Source: Clostridia bacterium (lineage in GTDB: Bacteria; Bacillota; Clostridia; Lachnospirales; CAG-274). Taken from it: 6,250 bases of DNA. A program made the translations under genes and the position numbers. The DNA is taken from positions 1 to 6,250 of the forward strand of contig JAUNPM010000099.1 in NCBI GenBank assembly GCA_030536675.1, in the 5' to 3' direction. This document shows, one piece after another, positions 1-5,973 of the stretch (its first letter is position 1; each line of letters opens with the position of its first letter). The notes under the pieces were generated by a model. The model was given only the letters and a program-made list of their open reading frames with translations, made no database searches and was not told the origin of the DNA.

Positions 1-39
1 GCGGAATATGCTTTAAAAAAATTAAAAAAAGGTGATTAA
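1..39 (+). CDS. C-terminal end of an unidentified protein (partial)
   Basis: Frame 1 is open from the window edge and stops at TAA (37-39), leaving twelve residues with a lysine-rich tail, AEYALKKLKKGD. The stop is immediately followed by the recU ATG with no intervening base, and the recU ribosome binding site lies inside this reading frame, which is the usual arrangement of translationally coupled operon genes. Too little is present to identify the product. It could also be a chance open frame, but the tight abutment argues for a real gene. Confidence 0.6.
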   Translation, partial: AEYALKKLKKGD

Positions 40-576
40 ATGGGATATTGGAGCACAAGAGGTCTTAGAGGAAGCAGCTTTGAAGATATGATAAATATGA
101 CAAACAATGTATACAGAGAACGGGGGCTGGCAATAATACAAAAGATACCGACTCCCATAACTCCCGTAAATCTGGACAAGGGCAAAAATATAATAACACT
201 TGCCTACTTTGACAGAAAGTCAACCATTGACTATATAGGAGCGGCACAGGGAATACCTATTTGTTTTGATGCCAAGGAAACAAGACAGGGCAGACTGCCT
301 CTTCAAAATATTCATAAGCACCAGGTGGATTTTATGAAACAGTTTCAAAAGCAGGGCGGAGTTTCCTTTTTGCTTGTGCACTGTTCAGATGAAGAGGAAT
401 ATTTTTTCCTGCCCTTTGAAATTCTTGAAAGGTATTGGAATGAGGCTCAGGCAGGAGGACGAAAGTCAATACCTTATTCCGCTTTTGATAAGAAATACCT
501 GGTACATAACAAAAACGGCTGTCCCGTGCATTATTTGGAGGCGATAAATACTTATTTAACGGAGGAACGGCTTTGA
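40..576 (+). CDS. recU: Holliday junction resolvase RecU
   Basis: RecU is the Firmicute Holliday junction resolvase. It acts as a dimer, cutting four-way junctions during recombinational repair and chromosome segregation. The 178-residue product begins like the family (STRGLRGSSFEDMINMTNN at 5-23) and carries the nuclease core: KIPTP at 35-39, STIDY at 61-65 with Asp64, and FDAKET at 76-81 with Asp77 and Lys79. These match the metal-binding Asp and the E/D-x-K motif of the PD-(D/E)XK fold; Asp77 stands where the Bacillus subtilis protein has Glu. The later HKHQVDFM helix (92-99) is also family-typical. The length is slightly below that of B. subtilis RecU, as expected without its longer N-terminus. 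The start ATG directly abuts the upstream stop, with an AGGTGA-like ribosome binding site at 30-35. The 3' end overlaps the next gene by 4 bases. The assignment rests on recalled family motifs and is secure. Confidence 0.95.
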   Translation: MGYWSTRGLRGSSFEDMINMTNNVYRERGLAIIQKIPTPITPVNLDKGKNIITLAYFDRKSTIDYIGAAQGIPICFDAKETRQGRLPLQNIHKHQVDFMKQFQKQGGVSFLLVHCSDEEEYFFLPFEILERYWNEAQAGGRKSIPYSAFDKKYLVHNKNGCPVHYLEAINTYLTEERL

Positions 577-1628
577 AGGCTTTTGTACTTATATTTTGTC
601 TTAGTATATTCGGAATAAACATTGGAAACGTTGAAAAGGCGGAAAATGTAAAAACAGAATACATTCCTTACGGTATATATGTTAAAAGTGACAGAGATAA
701 GGCTCTGCTTGAAGGGGACAAATGTATGAGCGGCGTATATATATGGGAGGAAAATATATATTCTGACATAAAAAATTTTGAGGAAAAAACTTTGACTTCA
801 AATGATATATATATAAGCAGGCTTATTCCGGGAGAGGACTTTCCAAAGGGAGAGATAATAGACTGTTATGCAAAGGGAAAACAGCCTATGCTTATAATTG
901 AAAAGGGCTTTGGCAGCAGTCAAATAATGAAAGCGGCAGAAATATGCGGAAATATTAATATCCCCCTGTTTGTTGAAATAAAAGATAATGACAAAGAGGT
1001 GTATGAATGTTTTGCTGAAATATTCAGAGAATATGCTCCCAGAAGTGTTATGGTCTATGGTATTGATTCGGCAGATAACGTGGATATGTTTCCCGACGAG
1101 AATTTGGTTGATTGGATAGCTATTGAAGCAAAGGAAAAAATGAAAAACGGCATTATAATGTCTGAATACGAAAATATAAGCTCTAAGTGTAATTATTTTA
1201 AAAATAAAACACTTATGCTCAATATAAGTGTGCCTAATTTTTCAATTGAAAAGTGTAATTATGCATATAATGAGGCTGCAAATGAAATATCAAGGCTTTA
1301 TTCCCTTGCTCTTGACTACGGAAACGTAGGGGCTGTAAATTATATAAGCATAATAGAAAAAAACGAAAATACTGTAAGCTGTAATTACAGAATAACGGAA
1401 AATCAAATTATTACAGAGGCTTTTAAAAGAGGTGTAGAAGGACTTGAAAAGGACAGATATTGGACATTGACCCCTTATGCGGCTTATGTATGGGGAAGCA
1501 ATGTTATTGTTTCAAATGAATGTGTTAAAAGCCTTGGTCTAAAGGGTGAATTTGTAAACAGTGGGTTTTCAAAAATAAAAGCAAGCGGTTTTAATAAATC
1601 TGAAAGAAAGGTATTTGTAAATTCTTAA
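573..1628 (+). CDS. Exported GH26-like TIM-barrel protein, function unknown
   Basis: This 351-residue protein starts with TTG inside TTGA, overlapping the recU stop; a GGAGG at 561-565 sits 7 bases upstream and supports this start. Residues 3-18 are hydrophobic and followed by a polar stretch, consistent with a signal peptide possibly cleaved near residue 23; I see no good lipobox. The body resembles glycoside hydrolase family 26 proteins: GVYIWEEN (54-61) as an early strand, RLIPGEDFP (83-91), a GKQPMLIIEKG strand (102-112), NIPLFVEIK (129-137), FREYAPRSVMVYGID (151-165) and FPDENLVDWIAIE (173-185), which recall the GH26 segments around the acid/base Glu and the yPGddyVDW strand. Glu135 could be the acid/base residue. 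The later strand where the nucleophile Glu is expected (about 214-223) reads LMLNISVPNF and lacks Glu, so it may be a degenerate or non-catalytic member. The C-terminal 60 residues (from YWTLTPYAAY) look like a separate small module. The GH26 link is from recalled motif order, not a database search. Confidence 0.75.
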   Translation: MKAFVLIFCLSIFGINIGNVEKAENVKTEYIPYGIYVKSDRDKALLEGDKCMSGVYIWEENIYSDIKNFEEKTLTSNDIYISRLIPGEDFPKGEIIDCYAKGKQPMLIIEKGFGSSQIMKAAEICGNINIPLFVEIKDNDKEVYECFAEIFREYAPRSVMVYGIDSADNVDMFPDENLVDWIAIEAKEKMKNGIIMSEYENISSKCNYFKNKTLMLNISVPNFSIEKCNYAYNEAANEISRLYSLALDYGNVGAVNYISIIEKNENTVSCNYRITENQIITEAFKRGVEGLEKDRYWTLTPYAAYVWGSNVIVSNECVKSLGLKGEFVNSGFSKIKASGFNKSERKVFVNS

Positions 1629-1643
1629 ATTTTGTAGTATACT
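1615..1643 (+). promoter_or_regulatory. Candidate promoter for the DUF1189-dnaX unit
   Basis: A -35-like TTGTAA (1615-1620) is separated by 17 bases from a -10-like TATACT (1638-1643), matching 4/6 and 5/6 of the housekeeping consensus with ideal spacing. The -35 lies in the last codons of the upstream gene. Transcription would start near 1650 and read through the DUF1189 gene and dnaX. The flanking DNA is very AT-rich, so a chance match is possible. Confidence 0.45.
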
Positions 1644-1659
1644 ATAAATAATATACTAT
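1635..1659. repeat. Perfect 10-bp palindrome within a short direct repeat, operator-like
   Basis: TAGTATACTA (1635-1644) is a perfect palindrome. The 11-base TAGTATACTAT (1635-1645) recurs as TAATATACTAT (1649-1659), 10 of 11 bases identical at a 14-base offset. The first copy covers the predicted -10 hexamer and the second lies at the expected transcription start. The GT-AT-AC core of the palindrome has the general GT...AC layout of GntR-family operators, but that is only a resemblance. Alternatively 1635-1641 and 1652-1658 can pair as a 7-bp AT-rich stem with a 10-base loop. AT-rich composition makes coincidence possible. Confidence 0.35.
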
Positions 1660-1694
1660 GAAACATATTGTTTAGGCAGCAGCGGAGGAAATAT

Positions 1695-2468
1695 ATGAAT
1701 TTTTACGAACAAATTATAACAGCGGTGTACAAATTTCAAAGTTATCCCAAACTCATTATGCAAAGGTTTGGGAGTGTGGTTTGCTATCTATTTTTATTTA
1801 CGGTAATTATATCTGTCTTAAGTGCCATACCGTATATGATCGCATACAAAAAGCTGGGAGGCATATCGGGAATAGCGGATAAATATGTTCCCGAATTTTC
1901 AATTGAAAACGGAAAGCTCAAATGCGAAAGTATAGATTACAATGATGAAATGATGGGTGTGAGAATATATATTGACAGCAATGAAAAGGCTGAAAGCGTA
2001 GATGTGGGCAACAGCACTGTTTATATTATTGCAGACAGCGATAAAATGATAGTGGGAAACGGTATGCAGAAAAGAGTTATTGAATTCAGTCAGTTTAAGG
2101 GCGAGTATATTAATAAGGATATGCTTATTGATTTTCTCTCAAGTAAAAGAGTAAGGCTTGCAATGTTTACGATACTTATGGTGACTACTGTGTTTTCTTT
2201 GTGTATTGGAACATTGGTATGGCTTATTGTATTAAGTGCGGTCGCATCTCTTATAAATGCCTGTATAGTAAGAGCAAATATAGGGTACGGAGATATTCTT
2301 AAGCTGTGTGTATATGCAAGAACCTTCCCCAGCATTATAGTTATGATAATGGGAATGTTTGGTATGGTATATGTTGAAGTGCTTTTCTGGGGATTGTTCA
2401 TTACATATGTTTATTTGGGACTTAAAAATATTAAAAAGCAGGAAGCTGTGATTTTGGCTGAACTGTAG
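1695..2468 (+). CDS. DUF1189 family membrane protein
   Basis: I recognise this as a DUF1189 protein, a Firmicute membrane family without established function. Translated from 1695 it has 257 residues and starts MNFYEQIITAVYKFQSYPKL, the family-typical amphipathic opening. A first membrane segment spans about 28-49. A predominantly extracytoplasmic region (50-150) follows, containing the characteristic PEFSIENGKL stretch (66-75) and YIIADSD (110-116). After FLSSKRVR (147-154) come a long hydrophobic stretch (155-192, possibly two segments) and two more segments near 211-227 and 228-243, then a lysine-bearing tail. The ATG at 1695 is chosen because GGAGG (1684-1688) precedes it by 6 bases; an in-frame TTG at 1668 lacks a ribosome binding site and would add a charged extension containing the Shine-Dalgarno codons. 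It ends in TAG, 11 bases before dnaX, so the two are probably co-transcribed. Confidence 0.9.
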   Translation: MNFYEQIITAVYKFQSYPKLIMQRFGSVVCYLFLFTVIISVLSAIPYMIAYKKLGGISGIADKYVPEFSIENGKLKCESIDYNDEMMGVRIYIDSNEKAESVDVGNSTVYIIADSDKMIVGNGMQKRVIEFSQFKGEYINKDMLIDFLSSKRVRLAMFTILMVTTVFSLCIGTLVWLIVLSAVASLINACIVRANIGYGDILKLCVYARTFPSIIVMIMGMFGMVYVEVLFWGLFITYVYLGLKNIKKQEAVILAEL

Positions 2469-2479
2469 GAGGATCGAAT

Positions 2480-4084
2480 ATGGCTTATCAGGCTTTATAC
2501 AGAAGATTAAGACCTCAGAGGTTTGAGGACGTTGCAGGTCAGGAGCATATTATAAAAACTCTTGAAAATCAGATAGAAAACAACAGAATAAATCACGCAT
2601 ATCTTTTCTGCGGAACAAGAGGTACGGGAAAAACAACTACGGCAAAAATATTTGCAAGAGCCATAAACTGTATAGGAGAAGGCAAAAAGCCGTGCAACAA
2701 ATGCAGTGTGTGTCAGCCTATATTACAGGGAACAAGCGTAAATGTAATTGAAATTGACGCTGCAAGCAATAACGGCGTTGACAATATAAGAGATATAATT
2801 GAAGAGGTGCAGTATCCTCCCACGGATTGTAAATACAAGGTCTATATTATAGACGAGGTACATATGCTTTCATCGGGAGCATTTAATGCTCTTTTGAAAA
2901 CACTTGAGGAGCCTCCCGAATATGTTGTATTTATACTGGCAACAACAGATCCTCAAAAAATGCCTGTAACAGTGCTTTCAAGGTGTCAGAGATTTGACTT
3001 TCACAGAATAAGCAAGGACACTATGGTGAAGGTGCTAAAGGAGTATATGGAGGAAGAAAATGCGGAAGTAAGCGATGAGGCAATAGAATATATTGCGGAG
3101 CTTTCAGACGGAGCAATGAGAGATGCTCTCAGTATACTTGACCAGTGTATAAGTTTCTATTTTGATCAAGAGGTTACTGTTGACAAGGTTATGGAAATTA
3201 CAGGCTCTGTTGACAGGTCGGTTTTCTTTGAGCTTACGGAGGCTATGAATGTAAGCGATAGCGGTAAATGTATGGACATAATAGATAAAATCGTGATACA
3301 GGGAAGAGATATAGGTCAGTTTGTATTTGATTTGATAACACATTTCAGAAATATACTTTTGGCGGTTTCAACAGAGGGTGAAACAAAGGCTCTTGATTAT
3401 TCCAAGGATTATGTGGACAAGTTAAGAGAGCAGGGCAAAAGTATAGGCTATGAATATGTTATGAGCCTTATTTCCGCTTTTTCGGAGCTTGCAAATCAGA
3501 TCAAGTTCAGTGCCAATCCAAGGATCTTGCTTGAGGTTTGTGCAATAAAAGGCTGTAATCCCGTTGTTTCATATGACTTTGGCAGTGTGAATAAAAGACT
3601 GAAAACCTTGGAGGAAAAAATTGAAAAGGGTGCAGTCTTAAGTGCTCCTGTTGTGGCAGCAGAAAATGTAAGGCAGGAAAATGCAGCTGATGAAAAAAAA
3701 GAGGAGGCTGTTGTAATTGAAAAGGCTGTACCGGAGGATATTAAAAATGTAATTTCAATGTGGAATAAATTTGTTAAGTCCGTTGGCAGTGATATGCTTA
3801 GATCTATGATCTCAACACAGGCAAGACCTGCCTTTCTTGAGGATGACTATTTAACTCTTGTGACTTTAAATAACGGGTCGCTTTTTTATTTGGAATCTCA
3901 TATGGAGGAAGTAAAAAAGAGCTTTGAAAATTATTTCGGAAAGGATTTTGAAATAAGAGTTATGACAGAGGACAAATACAACAAAAGGCACATTGAAAAA
4001 TACGGGGCTAAGGATCCCGAGCTTAAGGAGCTTAGAAAAGAGGATTTTAACGTGTTGGGGGATTTTGTCCAGTTTGAAGAATAA
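2480..4084 (+). CDS. dnaX: DNA polymerase III subunit gamma/tau
   Basis: DnaX is the AAA+ motor subunit of the clamp loader, which opens the beta sliding clamp and, through tau, ties the polymerase to the replisome. The 534-residue product opens with the family signature YQALYRRLRPQRFEDVAGQE (3-22). Walker A is GTRGTGKTT (45-53). The zinc-binding cysteines are Cys64, Cys72, Cys75 and Cys78. Walker B is VYIIDEVHML (121-130), sensor 1 lies in ATTDPQK (154-160), and SRCQRFDF (167-174) carries the trans-acting arginine. The clamp-loader core runs to about 365, then comes a short helix, an Ala/Glu-rich linker (about 385-415) and a C-terminal tau domain (about 415-534). The length is close to B. 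subtilis DnaX. AGGAGG at 2467-2472, overlapping the preceding stop, lies 7 bases before ATG. The linker holds a possible frameshift site, described separately. The dnaX-ybaB-recR order that follows is a classic bacterial arrangement. Confidence 0.97.
   Translation: MAYQALYRRLRPQRFEDVAGQEHIIKTLENQIENNRINHAYLFCGTRGTGKTTTAKIFARAINCIGEGKKPCNKCSVCQPILQGTSVNVIEIDAASNNGVDNIRDIIEEVQYPPTDCKYKVYIIDEVHMLSSGAFNALLKTLEEPPEYVVFILATTDPQKMPVTVLSRCQRFDFHRISKDTMVKVLKEYMEEENAEVSDEAIEYIAELSDGAMRDALSILDQCISFYFDQEVTVDKVMEITGSVDRSVFFELTEAMNVSDSGKCMDIIDKIVIQGRDIGQFVFDLITHFRNILLAVSTEGETKALDYSKDYVDKLREQGKSIGYEYVMSLISAFSELANQIKFSANPRILLEVCAIKGCNPVVSYDFGSVNKRLKTLEEKIEKGAVLSAPVVAAENVRQENAADEKKEEAVVIEKAVPEDIKNVISMWNKFVKSVGSDMLRSMISTQARPAFLEDDYLTLVTLNNGSLFYLESHMEEVKKSFENYFGKDFEIRVMTEDKYNKRHIEKYGAKDPELKELRKEDFNVLGDFVQFEE
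3694..3720 (+). other. Candidate -1 frameshift (or transcript slippage) site in dnaX, giving a gamma form
   Basis: An eight-A run (3693-3700) is read in the dnaX frame as GAA AAA AAA GAG, so 3694-3700 is an A-AAA-AAA slippery heptamer in the correct phase. After a -1 slip the ribosome reads AGA GGA GGC TGT TGT AAT and stops at TGA (3718-3720), giving a product of about 413 residues that keeps the whole clamp-loader core and loses the tau domain. The other frame also stops soon (TAA at 3714-3716). A purine-rich AGGCAGGA (3671-3678) lies about 15 bases upstream and could act as a Shine-Dalgarno-like stimulator. I found no convincing downstream stem-loop. Escherichia coli and Thermus thermophilus make gamma this way; whether this species does is inference. 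Confidence 0.4.
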
Positions 4085-4100
4085 TGTGAGGTATAGTCAT

Positions 4101-4120
4101 AAAAATATATTGATATTTTT
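4101..4120 (+). terminator. AT-only hairpin after dnaX, weak terminator candidate
   Basis: AAAAATAT (4101-4108) and ATATTTTT (4113-4120) form a perfect 8-bp stem with a 4-base loop, ending in a short T run, 17 bases after the dnaX stop. The stem has no GC pair, so it would be weak. It also overlaps the -35 of the next promoter, so its symmetry may be a by-product of AT-rich promoter DNA. Confidence 0.25.
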
Positions 4121-4138
4121 TATAAATTATAATATAAT
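4110..4138 (+). promoter_or_regulatory. Promoter for ybaB-recR
   Basis: TTGATA (4110-4115, 5/6 of the -35 consensus) and a perfect TATAAT (4133-4138) are separated by exactly 17 bases in the 89-base dnaX-ybaB gap. Transcription should start around 4145, leaving a leader of about 30 bases that contains the ybaB ribosome binding site. This would let ybaB-recR be expressed independently of dnaX. It is the best promoter match I see in the window. Confidence 0.7.
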
Positions 4139-4173
4139 ATTGAATAAATGCGTAATTTAAGGAGGAAAGAAAT

Positions 4174-4521
4174 ATGGCAAAAGGTGGTTTCGGAGGTATG
4201 GGCGGCTTCGGCGGAATGAATATGAACAATCTTATGAAGCAGGCACAGAAAATGCAGAAGCAAATGGAGCAGGCACAGCAGGAGCTTGAAACAAAGGAAT
4301 TTGAGGTGACAAGCGGCGGCGGTGCTGTGAAAATAACAATTACGGGCAAGAAGGTCATTAAGGCAATTGAAATTGATCCCGATGTTGTGGATCCCGATGA
4401 TGTTGAAATGCTCCAGGATCTTGTAATGACTGCCGTAAATGAAGCAATACGTCAGGCTGAAGAGGCTGCAACAAATGCTATGGGCGGAATTACGGGCGGA
4501 CTTGGAAACGGTCTTTTCTAG
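4174..4521 (+). CDS. YbaB/EbfC family nucleoid-associated protein
   Basis: Members of this family are small dimeric DNA-binding proteins that coat the nucleoid, and the gene usually lies between dnaX and recR, as here. The 115-residue product has a Gly/Met/Phe-rich N-terminus (4-15) and a long Lys/Gln/Glu helix starting NNLMKQAQKMQKQMEQAQQ (18-36). Next come the family's central strands, KEFEVTSGGGAVKITITGK (41-59), then IEIDPDVVDPDDVEMLQDL (65-83) and a C-terminal helix with AVNEAIRQAEE. A Gly-rich tail closes it. The length is typical. GGAGG (4161-4165) lies 8 bases before ATG. Its TAG stop overlaps the recR ribosome binding site, so the two are co-transcribed. The identification is secure; the role in this species is inferred from the family. 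Confidence 0.95.
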   Translation: MAKGGFGGMGGFGGMNMNNLMKQAQKMQKQMEQAQQELETKEFEVTSGGGAVKITITGKKVIKAIEIDPDVVDPDDVEMLQDLVMTAVNEAIRQAEEAATNAMGGITGGLGNGLF

Positions 4522-4532
4522 GAGAGATATTA

Positions 4533-5129
4533 ATGAATTATTACGGTGAGTCTGTAACAAGGCTTATTGAGCAGCTTTCAAGGCTTCCCGGAATAGGTGG
4601 GAAGTCTGCTCAAAGGCTGGCTTTTTATATTATAAATATGCCTGAGGATGAGGCAAGAGTATTGGCTGAAAGCATTGTTTCAGCTAAAACAGAGGTTAAA
4701 TACTGTTCAGTGTGCTGTAATCTCACGGACAGTGATCCCTGTGCTGTATGTTCAAACGAAAGACGGGATCACAGCATAATTATGGTTGTTGAAAGTCCGA
4801 GAGATATGGCGGCTTATGAAAAAACAAAGGGCTATAACGGACTTTATCATATTCTTCACGGTGCTATTGCAGTAACAAAGGGAATAGGACCTGATGATTT
4901 GAAAATAAGGGAGCTTGTTAATCGTATTGATGATAATGTAAAAGAAATTATAATTGCTACAAACCCTACGGTGGAGGGTGATGTCACTGCCGTGTATTTA
5001 AGCAAGATACTTAAGCCCTTGGGAATAAGGGTCACAAGAATTGCAAACGGCGTCCCTGTGGGCAGTGACCTTGAATATGTTGATGATGTTACTCTTTCAA
5101 GAGCCCTTGAGGGCAGAAGCGAAATGTAG
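4533..5129 (+). CDS. recR: Recombination mediator protein RecR
   Basis: RecR works with RecO, and often RecF, to load RecA onto SSB-covered single-stranded DNA during gap repair. The product has 198 residues, the usual family length. In order it shows a helix-hairpin-helix DNA-binding motif (LSRLPGIGGKSAQRLAFY, 15-32), a zinc-binding C4 motif (Cys58, Cys61, Cys70, Cys73) and a Toprim domain beginning IIMVVESPRDMAAYEKT (82-98) with the conserved Glu87. Further family stretches follow: YHILHGAIAVTKGIGPDDL, ATNPTVEGDVTAVYL and the ending TRIANGVPVGSDLEYVDDVT. AGGAGA (4520-4525) overlaps the ybaB stop and lies 7 bases before ATG. The gene ends in TAG. Nothing is missing or truncated. Confidence 0.97.
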   Translation: MNYYGESVTRLIEQLSRLPGIGGKSAQRLAFYIINMPEDEARVLAESIVSAKTEVKYCSVCCNLTDSDPCAVCSNERRDHSIIMVVESPRDMAAYEKTKGYNGLYHILHGAIAVTKGIGPDDLKIRELVNRIDDNVKEIIIATNPTVEGDVTAVYLSKILKPLGIRVTRIANGVPVGSDLEYVDDVTLSRALEGRSEM

Positions 5130-5162
5130 GGTAAGGTAAAAGCACATAAGAAGGAGAAATAT

Positions 5163-5219
5163 ATGAGAATTATAGAGCCAAGCTATATTATATAGGACGA
5201 GATAGATCCCCAGAGAATA
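5163..5219 (+). other. Original N-terminal codons of thyX, interrupted by in-frame TAG (or a 10-codon leader ORF)
   Basis: ATG at 5163 is preceded by AAGGAG (5151-5156) at a 6-base distance, the only good ribosome binding site before thyX. The codons read MRIIEPSYII, then TAG (5193-5195), then DEIDPQRI and straight into the long thyX frame at 5220. ThyX proteins of this group commonly begin in just this way, with Leu about where the TAG stands, so a single change from TTG would explain it. The region is therefore homologous coding sequence broken by one stop, not untranslated DNA. Whether it is a mutation, a sequencing error, a readthrough site or a coupling leader cannot be told from the sequence. 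Confidence 0.75.
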
Positions 5220-5792
5220 ATGAGGACTATTGAAAGAGCAGGAAGGACCTGTTATAAAAGTGAGCAAAATATTTCAGAGGGAAGCGCTGAAAGGTTTATA
5301 TCAAACATTATAAAAAGAGGTCACGAATCTGTAATTGAACACGAAAAAATAACAGTGAGATTTATATGTGACAGAGGTGTTACTCACGAATTGGTTAGGC
5401 ACAGATTGGCAAGCTATTCACAGGAGAGTACACGCTACTGCAATTATACAAATGACAAATTCGGCAATGAGCTTACTTTCATAAAGCCTTGCTTTTGGGA
5501 CGAGGCAACGGAAGATGGAAAGGCAAAAATGGACTTATGGAAAAAGTCAATGGAAAACATTGAAAATGAGTACAATGAGCTTATAAGAATAGGTGCAAAG
5601 CCCGAGGAAGCAAGAAGTATATTGCCTAACAGCTTAAAGACGGAAATAGTTGTGACTATGAATTTAAGATCCTGGCGTCACTTCTTTAAGCTGAGGACTG
5701 CACAGGCGGCTCATCCTCAAATAAGACAAATTGCCTGTGAGCTTCTTGATGAATTAAAAATTAAGCTTCCTGTGTTATTCGGGGATCTGTAA
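5220..5792 (+). CDS. thyX: Flavin-dependent thymidylate synthase ThyX (N-terminus interrupted)
   Basis: ThyX converts dUMP to dTMP using methylene-tetrahydrofolate, with FAD and NADPH for reduction. It replaces or supplements ThyA. The uninterrupted frame encodes 190 residues starting MRTIERAGRTCYKSE. It contains GHESVIEHEKITVRF (34-48), the ThyX signature RHR-x7-S (RHRLASYSQES, 60-70, continuing TRY), the ARSILPNSLKTE stretch (131-142), and the C-terminal NLRSWRHFFKLR...AHPQIR segment (148-169) that carries substrate-binding arginines. The ATG at 5220 has no good ribosome binding site and would omit about 19 N-terminal residues, including the first strand. The natural start is probably 5163, which would give 209 codons but includes an in-frame TAG (5193-5195). 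The rest shows no further stop or frameshift, so the gene is either recently damaged or still expressed by readthrough or reinitiation. TAG ends three other genes nearby, so it is not generally a sense codon here. Confidence 0.88.
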   Translation: MRTIERAGRTCYKSEQNISEGSAERFISNIIKRGHESVIEHEKITVRFICDRGVTHELVRHRLASYSQESTRYCNYTNDKFGNELTFIKPCFWDEATEDGKAKMDLWKKSMENIENEYNELIRIGAKPEEARSILPNSLKTEIVVTMNLRSWRHFFKLRTAQAAHPQIRQIACELLDELKIKLPVLFGDL

Positions 5793-5842
5793 TATTGTAC
5801 ATAAAATAATCATAATAAAGAATAAATTTGTGAAATTTAACT

Positions 5843-5872
5843 ATGACAGCATTTGATTTAATTTGATATAAT
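5843..5872 (+). promoter_or_regulatory. Candidate promoter upstream of the DUF2798 gene
   Basis: ATGACA (5843-5848, 5/6 of the -35 consensus) and a perfect TATAAT (5867-5872) are 18 bases apart, in the gap after thyX. Transcription would start near 5879-5881, only about 18 bases before the terminator-like hairpin. No other promoter-like pair is visible between the hairpin and the DUF2798 start, where only 36 bases remain. The stretch 5793-5842 is AT-rich and holds nothing else I can identify. Confidence 0.5.
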
Positions 5873-5897
5873 AAATTTTGTATTAAGGACGAAAAAT

Positions 5898-5937
5898 GTC
5901 GCCTTACCAATGTCTGACGGTAAGGCGGCCTTTTTTT
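5898..5937 (+). terminator. Strong intrinsic terminator (possible attenuator)
   Basis: CGCCTTACC (5900-5908) pairs perfectly with GGTAAGGCG (5919-5927) across a 10-base loop. The stem extends by a T-G and a G-C pair (5898-5899 with 5928-5929), and seven T residues follow (5931-5937). It is the first good terminator after thyX, 105 bases past its stop, so it may simply end the recR-thyX transcript. However, it lies downstream of the promoter-like 5843-5872 and upstream of the DUF2798 start, so it could also attenuate that gene. AAGGAC (5885-5890) can pair with GTC and CTT at 5898-5905 as a competing small hairpin. Confidence 0.85.
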
Positions 5938-5973
5938 GCCTTAATTACAAAAAATAAAGGAAAGGAGTTTATT

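Noticed and set aside
65..664. Minus-strand open frames opposite recU and the start of the next gene
   Set aside because: Both are antisense to well-supported coding sequence with recognisable RecU motifs; no family similarity seen.
730..815. TATATA-rich stretches resembling simple repeats or promoters
   Set aside because: They fall inside the reading frame of the barrel protein and reflect Tyr/Ile codons (TAT, ATA) in AT-rich DNA.
1668..1694. TTG start extending the DUF1189 protein by nine residues
   Set aside because: No ribosome binding site precedes it, and the extension is the translated Shine-Dalgarno region of the better ATG at 1695.
2090..3343. Minus-strand open frames opposite DUF1189 and dnaX
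   Set aside because: Shadows of genes whose sense-strand products have clear family motifs.
3716..3758. ATTGAAA/TTTCAAT inverted repeat as a downstream stimulator of the dnaX frameshift
   Set aside because: Seven AT-rich pairs around a 29-base loop would be too weak and too open to act as a pausing structure.
4047..4560. Two overlapping minus-strand open frames of 103 and 146 codons opposite ybaB
   Set aside because: They lie antisense to a secure ybaB gene, have cysteine/leucine/histidine-rich composition typical of antisense shadows, and no recognisable family.
5193..5195. Genome-wide reassignment of TAG to a sense codon
   Set aside because: TAG is the natural stop of the DUF1189 gene (2466-2468), ybaB (4519-4521) and recR (5127-5129), each at the family-expected C-terminus.
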